In this document: positions 34,631-43,167 of the stretch, piece after piece
How positions within the stretch are numbered: position 1 is the stretch's first letter
Layout of the letters: each line of letters opens with the position of its first letter
Source of the DNA: Acetobacterium sp965140355
Lineage (GTDB): Bacteria > Bacillota > Clostridia > Eubacteriales > Eubacteriaceae
Reading direction: 5' to 3'
Length of the DNA stretch: 64,000 nucleotides
Assembly (NCBI GenBank): GCA_965140355.1
Contig: OZ223191.1
Location: 310,001 to 374,000 of the forward strand
Notes under the pieces: model-generated
What the model saw: only the letters and a program-made list of their open reading frames with translations
The model's database searches: none
Told to the model about the DNA's origin: nothing
Made by a program: the position numbers and the translations under genes

Positions 34631-35644
34631 ATGAATATGCTAACAAAAAGACAGAACTTATTGGAAACGATTAACGGTGGAAATCCAGACCGCTATGTTA
34701 ATCAATATGAAGCTTTTATGTGTACGGATGCCATTTATGGAATGATCATGGGAGATCCAATTACTGCTCAGGGTGCTTTTCCCATGCCTGGTGGAGAACC
34801 AGCAAAAAATGCCTGGGGAATTACCTTTGCCTGGCCAGATGGAACACCAGGTGCATTTCCTTTACATGATGATGAACACAGAGTTCTTAAGGATATTACG
34901 AAATGGAGAGATGTCGTAAAAGCCCCCGAGACAAACCTTCCCGCTGAAGCATGGGCACCATTTTTACCTCCAGTCGAAGCGATTGATCGGAACGAAGTTT
35001 TTGCAACTGTGTTTGTTGCTCCGGGTGTTTTTGAACAATGTCATCATTTAATGGGCATGGAAGATTGCTTGATGGGTTTTTATGAAGAACCAGAAGAAAT
35101 GCATGCGCTTATAGATTATATTGTAGACTATGAATTACGTTATGCTGCTGAATTGATCAAATATTATAAACCAGACTGTCTCTTCCATCATGACGACTGG
35201 GGCAGTTCTTTGAATTCATTCATGGCACCAGATATGTTTGAAGAATTTATTGTACCGGCTTACAAAAAAATATACGGATTCTATAAAGCAAACGGCGTCG
35301 AGCTGGTTGTCCACCATAGCGATTCTTATGCGGCCAATTTGGTTCCGCACATGATTGAAATGGGAATTGATATTTGGCAAGGTTGTATTTCTTCAAATAA
35401 TGTTCCTGAACTGATTAAGAAATATGGCGGACAAATTTCTTTCATGGGCGATATTGATAATTCCCTGATTGACGAAGAAAACTGGACACAGGAAAGTGTC
35501 AGTGCTGAAGTTCAAAATGCGGTTAAACGATGTGGTAAGCATTATTACATTCCTTGTATTACTCAAGGTGGACCGGGTAGTGTATATCCTGGCGTATATG
35601 AAGCAATTACTGAAGAATTAAATCGTCTTAATAAGGAATATTAA
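34631..35644 (+). CDS. Uroporphyrinogen decarboxylase (URO-D) superfamily protein, MtaA/CmuA-like
   Basis: A 337-residue URO-D fold protein. Acetogens and methanogens use this superfamily for corrinoid-dependent methyl transfer rather than haem synthesis. Visible features: TKRQNLLETINGGNPDR at the N-terminus, GVELVVHHSDSYAANLVPHMIEMG, GIDIWQGCISSNN, GGQISFMGDIDN and CITQGGPGSVYPGVYEAI. The H-x-C-G zinc motif of MtaA-type methyltransferases is not present (HHSDS instead), so the acceptor may not be a thiol. No corrinoid protein or partner methyltransferase gene is adjacent; the gene stands alone between a strong promoter and terminator. A second URO-D-like gene at 51742 is distantly related. 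Start: ATG 34631, or 34637 with better spacing to AGGAGG. Confidence 0.8.
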   Translation: MNMLTKRQNLLETINGGNPDRYVNQYEAFMCTDAIYGMIMGDPITAQGAFPMPGGEPAKNAWGITFAWPDGTPGAFPLHDDEHRVLKDITKWRDVVKAPETNLPAEAWAPFLPPVEAIDRNEVFATVFVAPGVFEQCHHLMGMEDCLMGFYEEPEEMHALIDYIVDYELRYAAELIKYYKPDCLFHHDDWGSSLNSFMAPDMFEEFIVPAYKKIYGFYKANGVELVVHHSDSYAANLVPHMIEMGIDIWQGCISSNNVPELIKKYGGQISFMGDIDNSLIDEENWTQESVSAEVQNAVKRCGKHYYIPCITQGGPGSVYPGVYEAITEELNRLNKEY

Positions 35645-35651
35645 AGTATAA

Positions 35652-35694
35652 AAAAGGAAGTTTAGTCATTACAATGGCTAACTTCCTTTTTTTA
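35652..35694 (+). terminator. Terminator after the URO-D-like gene
   Basis: AAAAGGAAGTTTAGTCAT (35652-35669) pairs with ATGGCTAACTTCCTTTT (35673-35689), one bulge, followed by T-run. Confidence 0.88.
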
Positions 35695-35784
35695 TTTGAA
35701 CGATATTAGTATGGGTTAGGCGCAAAAAGATTTACAATTGGTGTTTTATTTAATTTGCTTGTGTTACGTAGTGAATATTGCTCC

Positions 35785-35820
35785 GCTAAATTGATTTTTG
35801 ATAATATAAATCAATTTAGC
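35785..35820. repeat. Perfect 13-bp inverted repeat in intergenic DNA
   Basis: GCTAAATTGATTT (35785-35797) and AAATCAATTTAGC (35808-35820), 10-base loop, not followed by a T-run on either strand. The 300-base gap 35645-35944 otherwise holds only the terminator above and AT-rich sequence. Confidence 0.6.
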
Positions 35821-35944
35821 AGACATATCTATAAAACACGGATTTAGAAAGTAGTTAACAGCGATACCATTTGCGATTATCTGAAATGTATAAAGAAGAG
35901 CGATAAAGCCGGTTGATAACAAGACGAATTAAAGTGATATCGTT

Positions 35945-36877
35945 TTAATTTTCGTATACGGTAGCAATATCATGGATTCGACGTTTCATTTCGGTGCGAA
36001 TATGCAACGGCTCTAAACACTCGCATTGATCCCCAAAACTGAAAAGAATATGGTAGTAGTAATCATTCTCGATAAAAGGAAAACTAACAATGTAATGGTC
36101 ATTACCGTCGGGCAAAAAGTCTTCATAAGCACAATAATCAAGGACCCTATCCATGACAGCGCGATGAATGCGAATTTTGATTTTTATTTGCATCGTTGCC
36201 AAAATATCAGAAAAATCTAATTGTGGTGGTTGATAATCTCGGGGCGTAAAAAATTCCTTTTCCATTTGCAGGCTTGATATTCGGGATAACTTAAATAAGC
36301 GAAAATCATTTCTTTTATGGCAATATCCTTGGCAATACCAATGATTGTTTTTTAGTACTAGCTGATACGGCTCGGCTGTTCGTGCGGTTTTGTTTCCGTA
36401 GCGGTCTGCATATTCAAACGAAAGGAGTTTGCTTTCTCGTAAAGCTGTTTTGATAATTTCTAAATTGGGTTGGATGTTCCTGTTACCTATCCACGGACTT
36501 AAATCGATAATGATTTGATTGGCTTTTATTTCAATGTCCTTGGCTCTGTCAGCGGGGATAAAACTTTTGACTTTTGCAAGGGCGTTTACCAGTTCATCCC
36601 CTCGGATCATGTTGGAAAGGCTGGTAAGACCCATTAAGATAGTGGAAAGATCGGCAGTCGAAAAAACCTTTCGATCAATTTTGTATTCCGGCATGATTTC
36701 AAAGCCGCCGCTCACTCCCGATGTCCCGTGAACAGGAATACCGGCCATGTTGATTGCGTCGATGTCGCGGTAGATTGTGCGGGGTGAAACTTCAAACATC
36801 GCTGCTAGCTCCTGTGCGCCGATACGCTTTTTATCAAGGAGGATCATAATAATGCTAACCAGTCTGTCAACTTTCAT
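35945..36877 (-). CDS. HTH/WYL-domain transcriptional regulator (YafY-like)
   Basis: A 310-residue regulator. The N-terminal DeoR-type winged helix reads RLVSIIMILLDKKRIGAQEL then AAMFEVSPRTIYRDIDAIN; residues about 140-220 are a WYL domain (SFEYADRYGNKTARTAEPY, NHWYCQGYCHKRNDFRLFKL, SRISSL), followed by a WCX C-terminal extension. WYL proteins respond to nucleotide-like or other small ligands. Divergent from the DJ-1/PfpI gene with a shared promoter region containing an inverted repeat, so it probably controls itself and that gene. Confidence 0.9.
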   Translation of the reverse strand: MKVDRLVSIIMILLDKKRIGAQELAAMFEVSPRTIYRDIDAINMAGIPVHGTSGVSGGFEIMPEYKIDRKVFSTADLSTILMGLTSLSNMIRGDELVNALAKVKSFIPADRAKDIEIKANQIIIDLSPWIGNRNIQPNLEIIKTALRESKLLSFEYADRYGNKTARTAEPYQLVLKNNHWYCQGYCHKRNDFRLFKLSRISSLQMEKEFFTPRDYQPPQLDFSDILATMQIKIKIRIHRAVMDRVLDYCAYEDFLPDGNDHYIVSFPFIENDYYYHILFSFGDQCECLEPLHIRTEMKRRIHDIATVYEN

Positions 36878-36909
36878 CGGATCACCACTTTCCTAAATTT
36901 CTTGTTATT

Positions 36910-36942
36910 ATTATAGATTGTTGCCATACTGTTGTCAACAAT
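36910..36942 (-). promoter_or_regulatory. Promoter of the WYL regulator with inverted repeat
   Basis: Minus strand TTGACA (36938-36933), 17-base spacer, TATAAT (36915-36910). ATTGTTG (36917-36923) and CAACAAT (36936-36942) form a perfect inverted repeat across it. A + strand TATAAT at 36950-36955 probably serves the divergent DJ-1/PfpI gene. Confidence 0.8.
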
Positions 36943-36994
36943 TGCAAGGTATAATAAAAAAGCAAACAAATTAATCAAACGAAGGAGGAAATTG

Positions 36995-37630
36995 ATGGTT
37001 ACAATTTATGTTTATATTCTTGATACGTTGGCTGACTGGGAACTGGGGTATGTTATTTCGGAGCTGAATTCTGGCCGATTTTTTAAAAAGGGTGAGCAAC
37101 GGATATCGCTCAAAACGGTTAGTTATGCTAAAGAACCAATCAAAACAATGGGGGGGATGACAATAGTGCCCGATTGCTTAATTGATGATATTGTTGTGAG
37201 TGAAACAAGCACATTGTTATTACCGGGCGCAGATACATGGAACGACCCAAAACATGGCGCGATCATCGAAAAAGCAAGCGAATTTCTTTCTTTAGGAGGG
37301 ATGGTGGGTGCCATTTGTGGAGCGACCGTCGCCCTTGCCAACTTTGGGATACTTGATAACCGTCCGCATACCAGCAATGGACCGGGATTTCTTGAAATGT
37401 TTTCGCCTGGTTATAAAGGGCAAGGCTTTTATCTGGACAAACTATCAGTAGCGGATAACAACCTTATTACAGCAAGTTCTACCGGAGCTTTGTTGTGGGC
37501 AAAACAAATTATTGAGCATTTAGGCGTTTTTCAAGCAAATACATTGGAATCCTGGTATGCATATTTTAGTACCGGTGAAGCTGAACATTTTTTTGCGCTT
37601 ATACAAACATTGCCGTCCAGTAATGATTGA
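36995..37630 (+). CDS. DJ-1/PfpI family protein
   Basis: A 211-residue protein of the glutamine-amidotransferase-like DJ-1/PfpI superfamily. The nucleophile elbow is AICGATVALA, with the reactive Cys; the N-terminal MVTIYVYILDTLADWELGYVI strand-turn is typical (first part MVTIYVYILDTLADWE). Stress protein, glyoxalase and amidase functions all occur in the family, so the activity is not predictable. ATG at 36995 lies 6 bases after AAGGAGG; an upstream in-frame TTG at 36932 would include the promoter. Divergent from the WYL regulator. Confidence 0.85.
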   Translation: MVTIYVYILDTLADWELGYVISELNSGRFFKKGEQRISLKTVSYAKEPIKTMGGMTIVPDCLIDDIVVSETSTLLLPGADTWNDPKHGAIIEKASEFLSLGGMVGAICGATVALANFGILDNRPHTSNGPGFLEMFSPGYKGQGFYLDKLSVADNNLITASSTGALLWAKQIIEHLGVFQANTLESWYAYFSTGEAEHFFALIQTLPSSND

Positions 37631-37869
37631 CCGAATTCAGGTGCTATATCATAAGCACTTGTTAACCATAAATTATAAAATTTGTTGTGTACTTAAGAAA
37701 CAGGCTAAAAAAAGAGATTTTTTTACTTTTATATTTCTTTCATTTTTTTTATTTTCAATCGGCAGTATTCCCGCCATTAAATAATGATGTGAGGTACTTA
37801 CAATTAAAATTTACAAATGAAGCTGAGATTAAGGCGTGTTTTGTATTTAAGAAATGTGTTATTGGATTA

Positions 37870-38754
37870 TTATGTTCGAGCTTCAAAATATCGAAAAAAG
37901 TATTCGCAAAATTTTTGGGCACCTAAAGAAAGAGGTGTATTTTTTGAGGTTAGGATATGGATTTGCGGTATGTTTGGACATCGATATGGTTGTACAATAA
38001 TATCTTCTGAACTTGGGAGTGCTTTGTTCATACCAAGGATAAAAGGACTCACTCCCAGACCGGATTGAACACATTGCATGGTTATATTAATGTCAGTAGA
38101 ACAAACGACGATGTTTGGAATAAAGTTAGCCTCGGCACAATCTTTAACCACGGTATAGTAATTGGTGGAGCCGCACAAGACGAGTTTTGTATCGCGAAGG
38201 TCTTCAACAGTAATGAAGTTTTTTCTTGCAAGAACATGGGTCTTGGGGACATAGACAATAGAATTAAGGGCGTAGAATGGAGAAACATTAAATTGTTCAC
38301 TATCGAGCGATTTCACAGCAAAAAAAACATCAGCAGTCCCATCAGAAAGCTGGGATTGACAAATAGTCTCACGATGTTCACCAAACCTGAGATCAATATT
38401 GGGATATTCTTCAATAAAGCATAAAAATGGAGATAAAGTTAAAAGAGGAAGGCAACCAAGTTCTAATACAACGTTTACAGTACCATGGATTAAGCTATTT
38501 TTTAAGTTGATTGAGTCGGTTACATTTTGATATTCGCTTAAAATGTTTTCGGCATGTTCCCAAAGAATTTTTCCCTCAACCGTTGGAGTAACACCGCGAT
38601 TGCTACGTCTAAAAAGTTTTACTCCAAGTTCATTTTCCATTCGTTTGATCATTCGACTCAATCCTTGTTGGGAAATAAATAAGTTTTCAGCTGCAACAGA
38701 AACGTTACTATCCTTGCATAGCCGCACAAAGAATTCAAGACTTTTGATATCCAA
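37870..38754 (-). CDS. LysR family transcriptional regulator
   Basis: A 294-residue LysR protein. HTH: DIKSLEFFVRLCKDSNVSVAA then ENLFISQQGLSRMIKRMENELG; the effector domain includes GTVNVVLELGCLPLL and SGLGVSPFILGM. The frame opens at an ATG at 38775, but a TTG at 38754 lies 8 bases after TTAGGAG and gives the normal LysR start. It is divergent from the DeoC-like gene, whose promoter region carries a LysR-type inverted repeat, so it likely controls the DeoC/kinase/dehydrogenase module. Confidence 0.88.
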   Translation of the reverse strand: MDIKSLEFFVRLCKDSNVSVAAENLFISQQGLSRMIKRMENELGVKLFRRSNRGVTPTVEGKILWEHAENILSEYQNVTDSINLKNSLIHGTVNVVLELGCLPLLTLSPFLCFIEEYPNIDLRFGEHRETICQSQLSDGTADVFFAVKSLDSEQFNVSPFYALNSIVYVPKTHVLARKNFITVEDLRDTKLVLCGSTNYYTVVKDCAEANFIPNIVVCSTDINITMQCVQSGLGVSPFILGMNKALPSSEDIIVQPYRCPNIPQIHILTSKNTPLSLGAQKFCEYFFRYFEART

Positions 38755-38854
38755 AATTAAAACTCCTAAAAACAAAGGATTTTATGAATTTATCTTATCA
38801 AATTGAGAACAAGCTGTCAATTTTTGATATTTTTTTTACAATCTTTTAAATTGG

Positions 38855-38910
38855 TTGTAATGGGTTACAATTAACCGTTGTTTTACTCGATTTTGGTAAG
38901 GTGCTATACT
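38855..38910 (+). promoter_or_regulatory. Promoter and LysR-type site for the DeoC-like gene
   Basis: TTGTAATGGGTTACAA (38855-38870) is a perfect inverted repeat of the T-N11-A type, 12 bases upstream of a -35-like TTTACT (38882-38887) and an extended -10 TGCTATACT (TATACT at 38905-38910). The position, about -47 to -62, fits activation by LysR. Confidence 0.7.
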
Positions 38911-39044
38911 GAAATTGTGGAAAGATTAAGGTCGAATTTTAGTTATTTAAGCGATTTGTTTTGAAGAAGTTCCACATTAGGATTTGTTAAAAGGTCGAGC
39001 GGTTACTTTACACTCTGGCTAATTTAAAATACAAGGAGAAAAAG

Positions 39045-39764
39045 ATGTTAGTATTAAACGGTAAAGAAATTAACAAAGCGTCCCTAGCGAAAATGATTGA
39101 TGGTTCATTGCTTAATCCATTTACAACAACCCAGGAGATTGATGAACTAGTAAAGATTTCATTGGATTACAACACAAATTCTGTTTGTGTAAATCCAAAC
39201 TATCTTGAAAGAGTTGCAAAACAATTAAAAGGTACTGATGTTAAAGCTTGTGTTGTTATTGACTACCCATTTGGAACCGGATCAATTGAAGATAAGGTAA
39301 ATCAGGCCAAAGTAGCGATTGAGCATGGCGTAGAAATTATTGATTTTGTGATTGATTATGGTCATTTAAAAAGTGGAAATAAAGATCATTTGTTAAAAGA
39401 AATCAAAGCTTGTGTTGCAGCAGCAAATGGCCGTGAAACAAGATTTATCATTGAAGTATGTTATTTGACACCGGAGGAAATTGTAACAGCTTGCGAGTGT
39501 GTTATTGACGGTGGTGGGGATTTTGTAAAAACCTCTACAGGTCGATTTGGCGGTCCTGATATGGAAATCATAGACCTTCTTGTAAAAACCTGCAAAGGGC
39601 GCTGTAAATTAAAAGTTGCGGGAACAGGTCAGTTTTGGACTGCAAATATTGCATTAATGTGTATTGCAGCGGGTGTAGATATTATTGGCACACGCTCAGC
39701 TAAAAAAATTGTTGACGCGTTAGAAATTTTTGAAAGATTTGCAAAAGGCATTGAAGTTAAATAA
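39045..39764 (+). CDS. DeoC-like (deoxyribose-phosphate aldolase family) aldolase
   Basis: A 239-residue class I aldolase. The Schiff-base lysine is K162 in DFVKTSTGRFGG; the second active-site lysine corresponds to K190 in CKLKVAGTG, and an acidic residue lies in DFVIDYG. Overall length is normal for DeoC. It should cleave a phosphorylated sugar to a C3 phosphate plus an aldehyde. The neighbours (FGGY kinase, iron alcohol dehydrogenase, HAD phosphatase) and absence of nucleoside phosphorylase or phosphopentomutase argue for a sugar or polyol pathway rather than deoxynucleoside salvage. AAGGAG precedes the ATG. A terminator follows. Confidence 0.85.
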   Translation: MLVLNGKEINKASLAKMIDGSLLNPFTTTQEIDELVKISLDYNTNSVCVNPNYLERVAKQLKGTDVKACVVIDYPFGTGSIEDKVNQAKVAIEHGVEIIDFVIDYGHLKSGNKDHLLKEIKACVAAANGRETRFIIEVCYLTPEEIVTACECVIDGGGDFVKTSTGRFGGPDMEIIDLLVKTCKGRCKLKVAGTGQFWTANIALMCIAAGVDIIGTRSAKKIVDALEIFERFAKGIEVK

Positions 39765-39813
39765 TCGTCTTGTTGGAATAACAGAAAAAAAGGCTCTGAA
39801 TAAAGCATGACAA

Positions 39814-39846
39814 GAGTGGTTTCAAAATAGAAACTGCTCATTTTTT
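39814..39846 (+). terminator. Terminator after the DeoC-like gene
   Basis: GAGTGGTTTC (39814-39823) pairs fully with GAAACTGCTC (39830-39839) using two G-T pairs, then TTTTTT. A -35-like TTGACA at 39974-39979 with weak -10 TTAAAA may restart transcription for the kinase gene. Confidence 0.7.
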
Positions 39847-40059
39847 CCAAAGCAATGTAAACGATTATTTGCGGGCATACAATAATGATATTAAATAGAA
39901 ATTCGCTTATTTAGTTTTAAGTTATAACAAATGCGACGAACAAAAAAGAAAAAGGATTCATTCGCAACATGCGTTGACATTTTAACCCCAAAGAACTTAA
40001 AAAACAGGATGCTAAATCGAGGTAGTGTCAAAAAATATTAAAGTTGAGGAGAAAAAGTC

Positions 40060-41619
40060 ATGGGTAACTATGTAGTAGGTATTGATGCAGGAACAATGGG
40101 CGTGCGTTGTGTAATTTTTGATTTAAAAGGAAATGAAGTTTCAAGTGCTTATTTTGAGACTCCAACATTTTATCCAAAACCAGGATGGGTTGAACAAGAT
40201 GCTAATGACGTAATTGCTTTAGCTTATAAATCAGTTGCAGCCGCATTATCTAAAAGCAATGTGGATGCTTCTGAAATTATTTCAATTAGCTTTACCAATC
40301 AAAGAACAACTTGGGCGCCAATTGATAAAGATGGGAATTTCTTACATAACATGTTTATTTGGCAAGATCAACGGGGCGCTGAAATTTTTCCTTGGGCGAG
40401 AGCACAGCTTGGAAAATATGGAATGACTGAAATGGATCTATACAATCGTTGTGGGCATCCATTAGGTTCAGTAGAATGTGGAACAAAAGCATTTTGGTTT
40501 AGAATCAATATGCCAGAATTATATGAAAAAACCTGGAAAATGGTGACACCTCATGCGATGCTTGCTTACGCCTTTGGTGCAGATGATTGGTATGATGAAG
40601 AAGATGATGCCAACTGGTGGTTAGTGACAAATTGTGATACTTTTGAATTTGACCAAGAGCTATGTGATATTTTTGAAATGGATATTAATAAATATCCGAG
40701 AAATATGAAAGCGGGAACACCTATTGGTGCAGTTACGGAAGAAGTTGCCGAAAAAACAGGACTTGCCGTTGGAACACCATTATTTGTTGGTTCAGGTGAC
40801 CAACAATGTGGCGCAGCAGGGGTTGGAAATTCAGGAACACCTGGTCTTGGATCGGTTTGTTTGGGAACTGCAGGACTATGTATTGGTTATTCTAAAACGC
40901 CAGTAAGAGATCCAAATGGAAAATGTCATGTCCTAGGACATCCAGCAGGTGGATACACCATGGAAGGACATGCTTCTGCGGCAGCCTCATCATTTAGATG
41001 GTTAAGAAATGCAATCTCTCAATTTGAAATGACCGTGTCAGAACTATCTGATATTGATATCTACGATATTATGACTGCAATTGCTTTTAAAGCGCCGATT
41101 GGATCAAAAGGAACTATTTTTTTACCTTGGCTGGCTGGAGCAAATTGCCCAAATTATAATGATGAAGCTCGTGGTGCTTTGGTAGGGATGACATTAGGTA
41201 CAACAAAAGCTGAAATTTTAAGAGCTGCTATGGAAGGAATCTGTTTTGAAATGAAAGAAATGCTGGCGGCGTTAAAAGATGCTGGTTTTGCCGAATTCAA
41301 AATACTCCGGATTACTGGTGGAGCTGCGCGCTCAAAGTTATGGAATCAAATGCAGGCAGATATTTATGGCTGTCGGGTGGAAACAGCGGATGCACCAGAA
41401 GCGACAGCACTTGGGGCAGCAATGATTGGTGCTGTTGGCGCTGGTGTATTCAAAAATCTTTATGAAGCAGCGGAACATATGGTACATGTGAAGGATAGCT
41501 ATGAACCAATTCCAGAAAATGTAGCACGGTATAATGAAGTGTACAAAATGTTTAGAGCATGCTACAAGGGATTAGCTGAGAGTGGATTTTCAGAAATTTA
41601 CGAATTTCAAAACAAATAA
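40060..41619 (+). CDS. FGGY family carbohydrate kinase
   Basis: A 519-residue two-domain sugar kinase. N-terminal phosphate motif VVGIDAGTMGVRCVIFD; GWVEQDANDV; substrate region ISFTNQRTT and WQDQRGAE; C-terminal domain GSGDQQCGAAG, GAARSKLWNQMQADIYG and ATALGAAMIGAVGAG. It resembles xylulokinase/AI-2-kinase branches; the sugar cannot be assigned. With the DeoC-like aldolase upstream, it likely phosphorylates a ketose or polyol that is then cleaved. GAGGAG precedes the ATG. Confidence 0.88.
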   Translation: MGNYVVGIDAGTMGVRCVIFDLKGNEVSSAYFETPTFYPKPGWVEQDANDVIALAYKSVAAALSKSNVDASEIISISFTNQRTTWAPIDKDGNFLHNMFIWQDQRGAEIFPWARAQLGKYGMTEMDLYNRCGHPLGSVECGTKAFWFRINMPELYEKTWKMVTPHAMLAYAFGADDWYDEEDDANWWLVTNCDTFEFDQELCDIFEMDINKYPRNMKAGTPIGAVTEEVAEKTGLAVGTPLFVGSGDQQCGAAGVGNSGTPGLGSVCLGTAGLCIGYSKTPVRDPNGKCHVLGHPAGGYTMEGHASAAASSFRWLRNAISQFEMTVSELSDIDIYDIMTAIAFKAPIGSKGTIFLPWLAGANCPNYNDEARGALVGMTLGTTKAEILRAAMEGICFEMKEMLAALKDAGFAEFKILRITGGAARSKLWNQMQADIYGCRVETADAPEATALGAAMIGAVGAGVFKNLYEAAEHMVHVKDSYEPIPENVARYNEVYKMFRACYKGLAESGFSEIYEFQNK

Positions 41620-41639
41620 AATTTTAAGAATTAATGTCT

Positions 41640-41659
41640 ATGGGGGAATTAACCCCCAT
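41640..41659 (+). repeat. G5/C5 hairpin, left copy
   Basis: ATGGGGG-AATTAA-CCCCCAT, a perfect 7-bp stem just after the kinase gene. A close relative lies at 41838-41860, and the two bracket the structured element between them. Confidence 0.65.
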
Positions 41660-41670
41660 TAGCGATTGGC

Positions 41671-41828
41671 GATAAACGACCGTACCGATCAATTGTTAAT
41701 CTGTTGCATGCACGCAATTTGTACAGTTGCAATCAAAGCTTTGGTTAAAGACAGCCTTTTCGCTGCAACTGTTCGCCTTGAGGTACACAACATGATCTAA
41801 TAATTGTCGGTCCTACGTTATCTTTTTT
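41671..41828 (+). ncRNA. Putative structured RNA or leader element
   Basis: The 158 bases can fold into one long rod. Outer helix GATAAACG (41671-41678) / CGTTATC (41816-41822), a second helix of 14 bp with one bulge (41684-41698 / 41798-41811), a near-symmetric bubble of 24 and 25 bases, then a 9-bp helix ACAGTTGCA (41723-41731) / TGCAACTGT (41764-41772) and a 32-base apical loop. TTTTTT (41823-41828) follows directly. The outline resembles 6S RNA, but no consensus promoter is visible upstream. A riboswitch or attenuator for the downstream dehydrogenase, or a MITE-like remnant, are alternatives. Confidence 0.5.
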
Positions 41829-41837
41829 GACAATCTG

Positions 41838-41860
41838 TAAGGGGGAACTAATCCCCCTTA
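41838..41860 (+). repeat. G5/C5 hairpin, right copy
   Basis: TAAGGGGGA-ACTAA-TCCCCCTTA, a perfect 9-bp stem similar in sequence to the hairpin at 41640-41659. No T-run follows. Confidence 0.65.
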
Positions 41861-41949
41861 AATTATTATAAAAAAAACAATATTATGTGAAAAGATAAAA
41901 ATTTTTGATTGAATAAAATGTTTTTCTAGGATGGAAACAAGGAGGAGCT

Positions 41950-43101
41950 ATGGAATTTTCGTTTTTTACAGCAAATAAGATCGTTTTAAAACAAGGTGTG
42001 ATCAAAGAATTAGATCAGTACGTATGTAATTTTGGAACTAATTTTTTAATTGTGGTGGATAGCTTTTTTGCAAATTCGCCTATTTTGGAGAGTATTAAGA
42101 CTCAGCTTGAAAGTAATGGCAAAAAAACTGTTTTTTATAGTGCGATTCAGGGAGAACCTACAGTAGAACAAGTCGATGAAGTCACAGATATAGCAATAAA
42201 AAATGGATGTGATTGTGTTATCTCAATTGGTGGTGGAAGTTGTATTGATGTTGGTAAAGCAGTTGCAGCACTCATTACGAATGGTACACCAGCACTTGAT
42301 TATATGGAGGTGGTGGGAAAAGGTAAAAAAATTACCGAAATACCAGTTCCATTTGTAGCTTGTCCAACAACAGCTGGTACTGGTAGTGAAGTAACTAAAA
42401 ACGCTGTTTTAGGCTCACGTGTTTTAAATTTTAAGCGTTCAATGCGTTCCGATACGATGATTGCTAATATTGCACTTCTTGATCCAGAATTAACGAGAGA
42501 ATGTCCTAAAAGCGTTACCGCATTTTCGGGAATCGATGCCTTAACACATTTAATTGAGGCCTACACAACTTGGAGAGCAACACCAATTAGTGATGGTTTA
42601 GCTTTAAGTGGGATCGGACTTGGCGGAAAATATTTAAAAAGAGCTTTTGATGATGGTAACGATATGGAAGCACGGGAGGGGATGTGTGCGGCATCACTTT
42701 TAGGTGGAATGGCATTCGCAAATTCGGGATTAGGAGCAGTTCATGGCATCGCAATGGCCGTTGGCATTGCCTATCATGTTCCTCATGGAGAATCTTGTGG
42801 AATTATGCTTCCTCATATTATGAAAATTAACGCGGATGTTGCACAAGAACGCATGGATATTATTGGTGAAATTTTGATAGGAAAGCGTTATAATAAACCA
42901 GGTGATGGAGCCAAAGCGGCAATTGATTTTATTTTTGAACTTAATAACTATATGGGAATTAAGCCTAATTATAAGCATCTGAATATAGCGCCAAAAGATT
43001 TTCCAATATTGGCAAAGGCTAGCTTTGGTACGAGTATGTCGAGTAATCCTAAACAGTTATCCAATGAGAAATGGATCTCGTTTTTTGAGACTGTCATGTA
43101 A
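41950..43101 (+). CDS. Iron-containing alcohol dehydrogenase
   Basis: A 383-residue group III alcohol dehydrogenase. Nucleotide motif SIGGGSCIDVGKAVAAL; CPTTAGTGSEVT; metal ligands in the GIDALTHLIEAY, GAVHGIAMAVG and HGESCGIMLPH segments are all present. It probably interconverts a polyol or aldehyde of the sugar module with NAD(H). GGAGG lies before the ATG. The 330-base gap from the kinase gene is filled by the structured element and its hairpins. Confidence 0.9.
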   Translation: MEFSFFTANKIVLKQGVIKELDQYVCNFGTNFLIVVDSFFANSPILESIKTQLESNGKKTVFYSAIQGEPTVEQVDEVTDIAIKNGCDCVISIGGGSCIDVGKAVAALITNGTPALDYMEVVGKGKKITEIPVPFVACPTTAGTGSEVTKNAVLGSRVLNFKRSMRSDTMIANIALLDPELTRECPKSVTAFSGIDALTHLIEAYTTWRATPISDGLALSGIGLGGKYLKRAFDDGNDMEAREGMCAASLLGGMAFANSGLGAVHGIAMAVGIAYHVPHGESCGIMLPHIMKINADVAQERMDIIGEILIGKRYNKPGDGAKAAIDFIFELNNYMGIKPNYKHLNIAPKDFPILAKASFGTSMSSNPKQLSNEKWISFFETVM

Positions 43102-43167
43102 GTAGATTTAAAATCATTTTAGATTATATTTGTGTATTTGAGATAAAGTATGGGACAAGGAGTTTGT

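Noticed and set aside
37557..38068. Overlapping short + strand frames
   Set aside because: They lie in an AT-rich gap or antisense to the LysR gene, without ribosome sites.
39045..39764. Assigning the DeoC-like gene to deoxyribonucleoside salvage
   Set aside because: No nucleoside phosphorylase, phosphopentomutase or cytidine deaminase gene is nearby; neighbours point to a sugar or polyol pathway.
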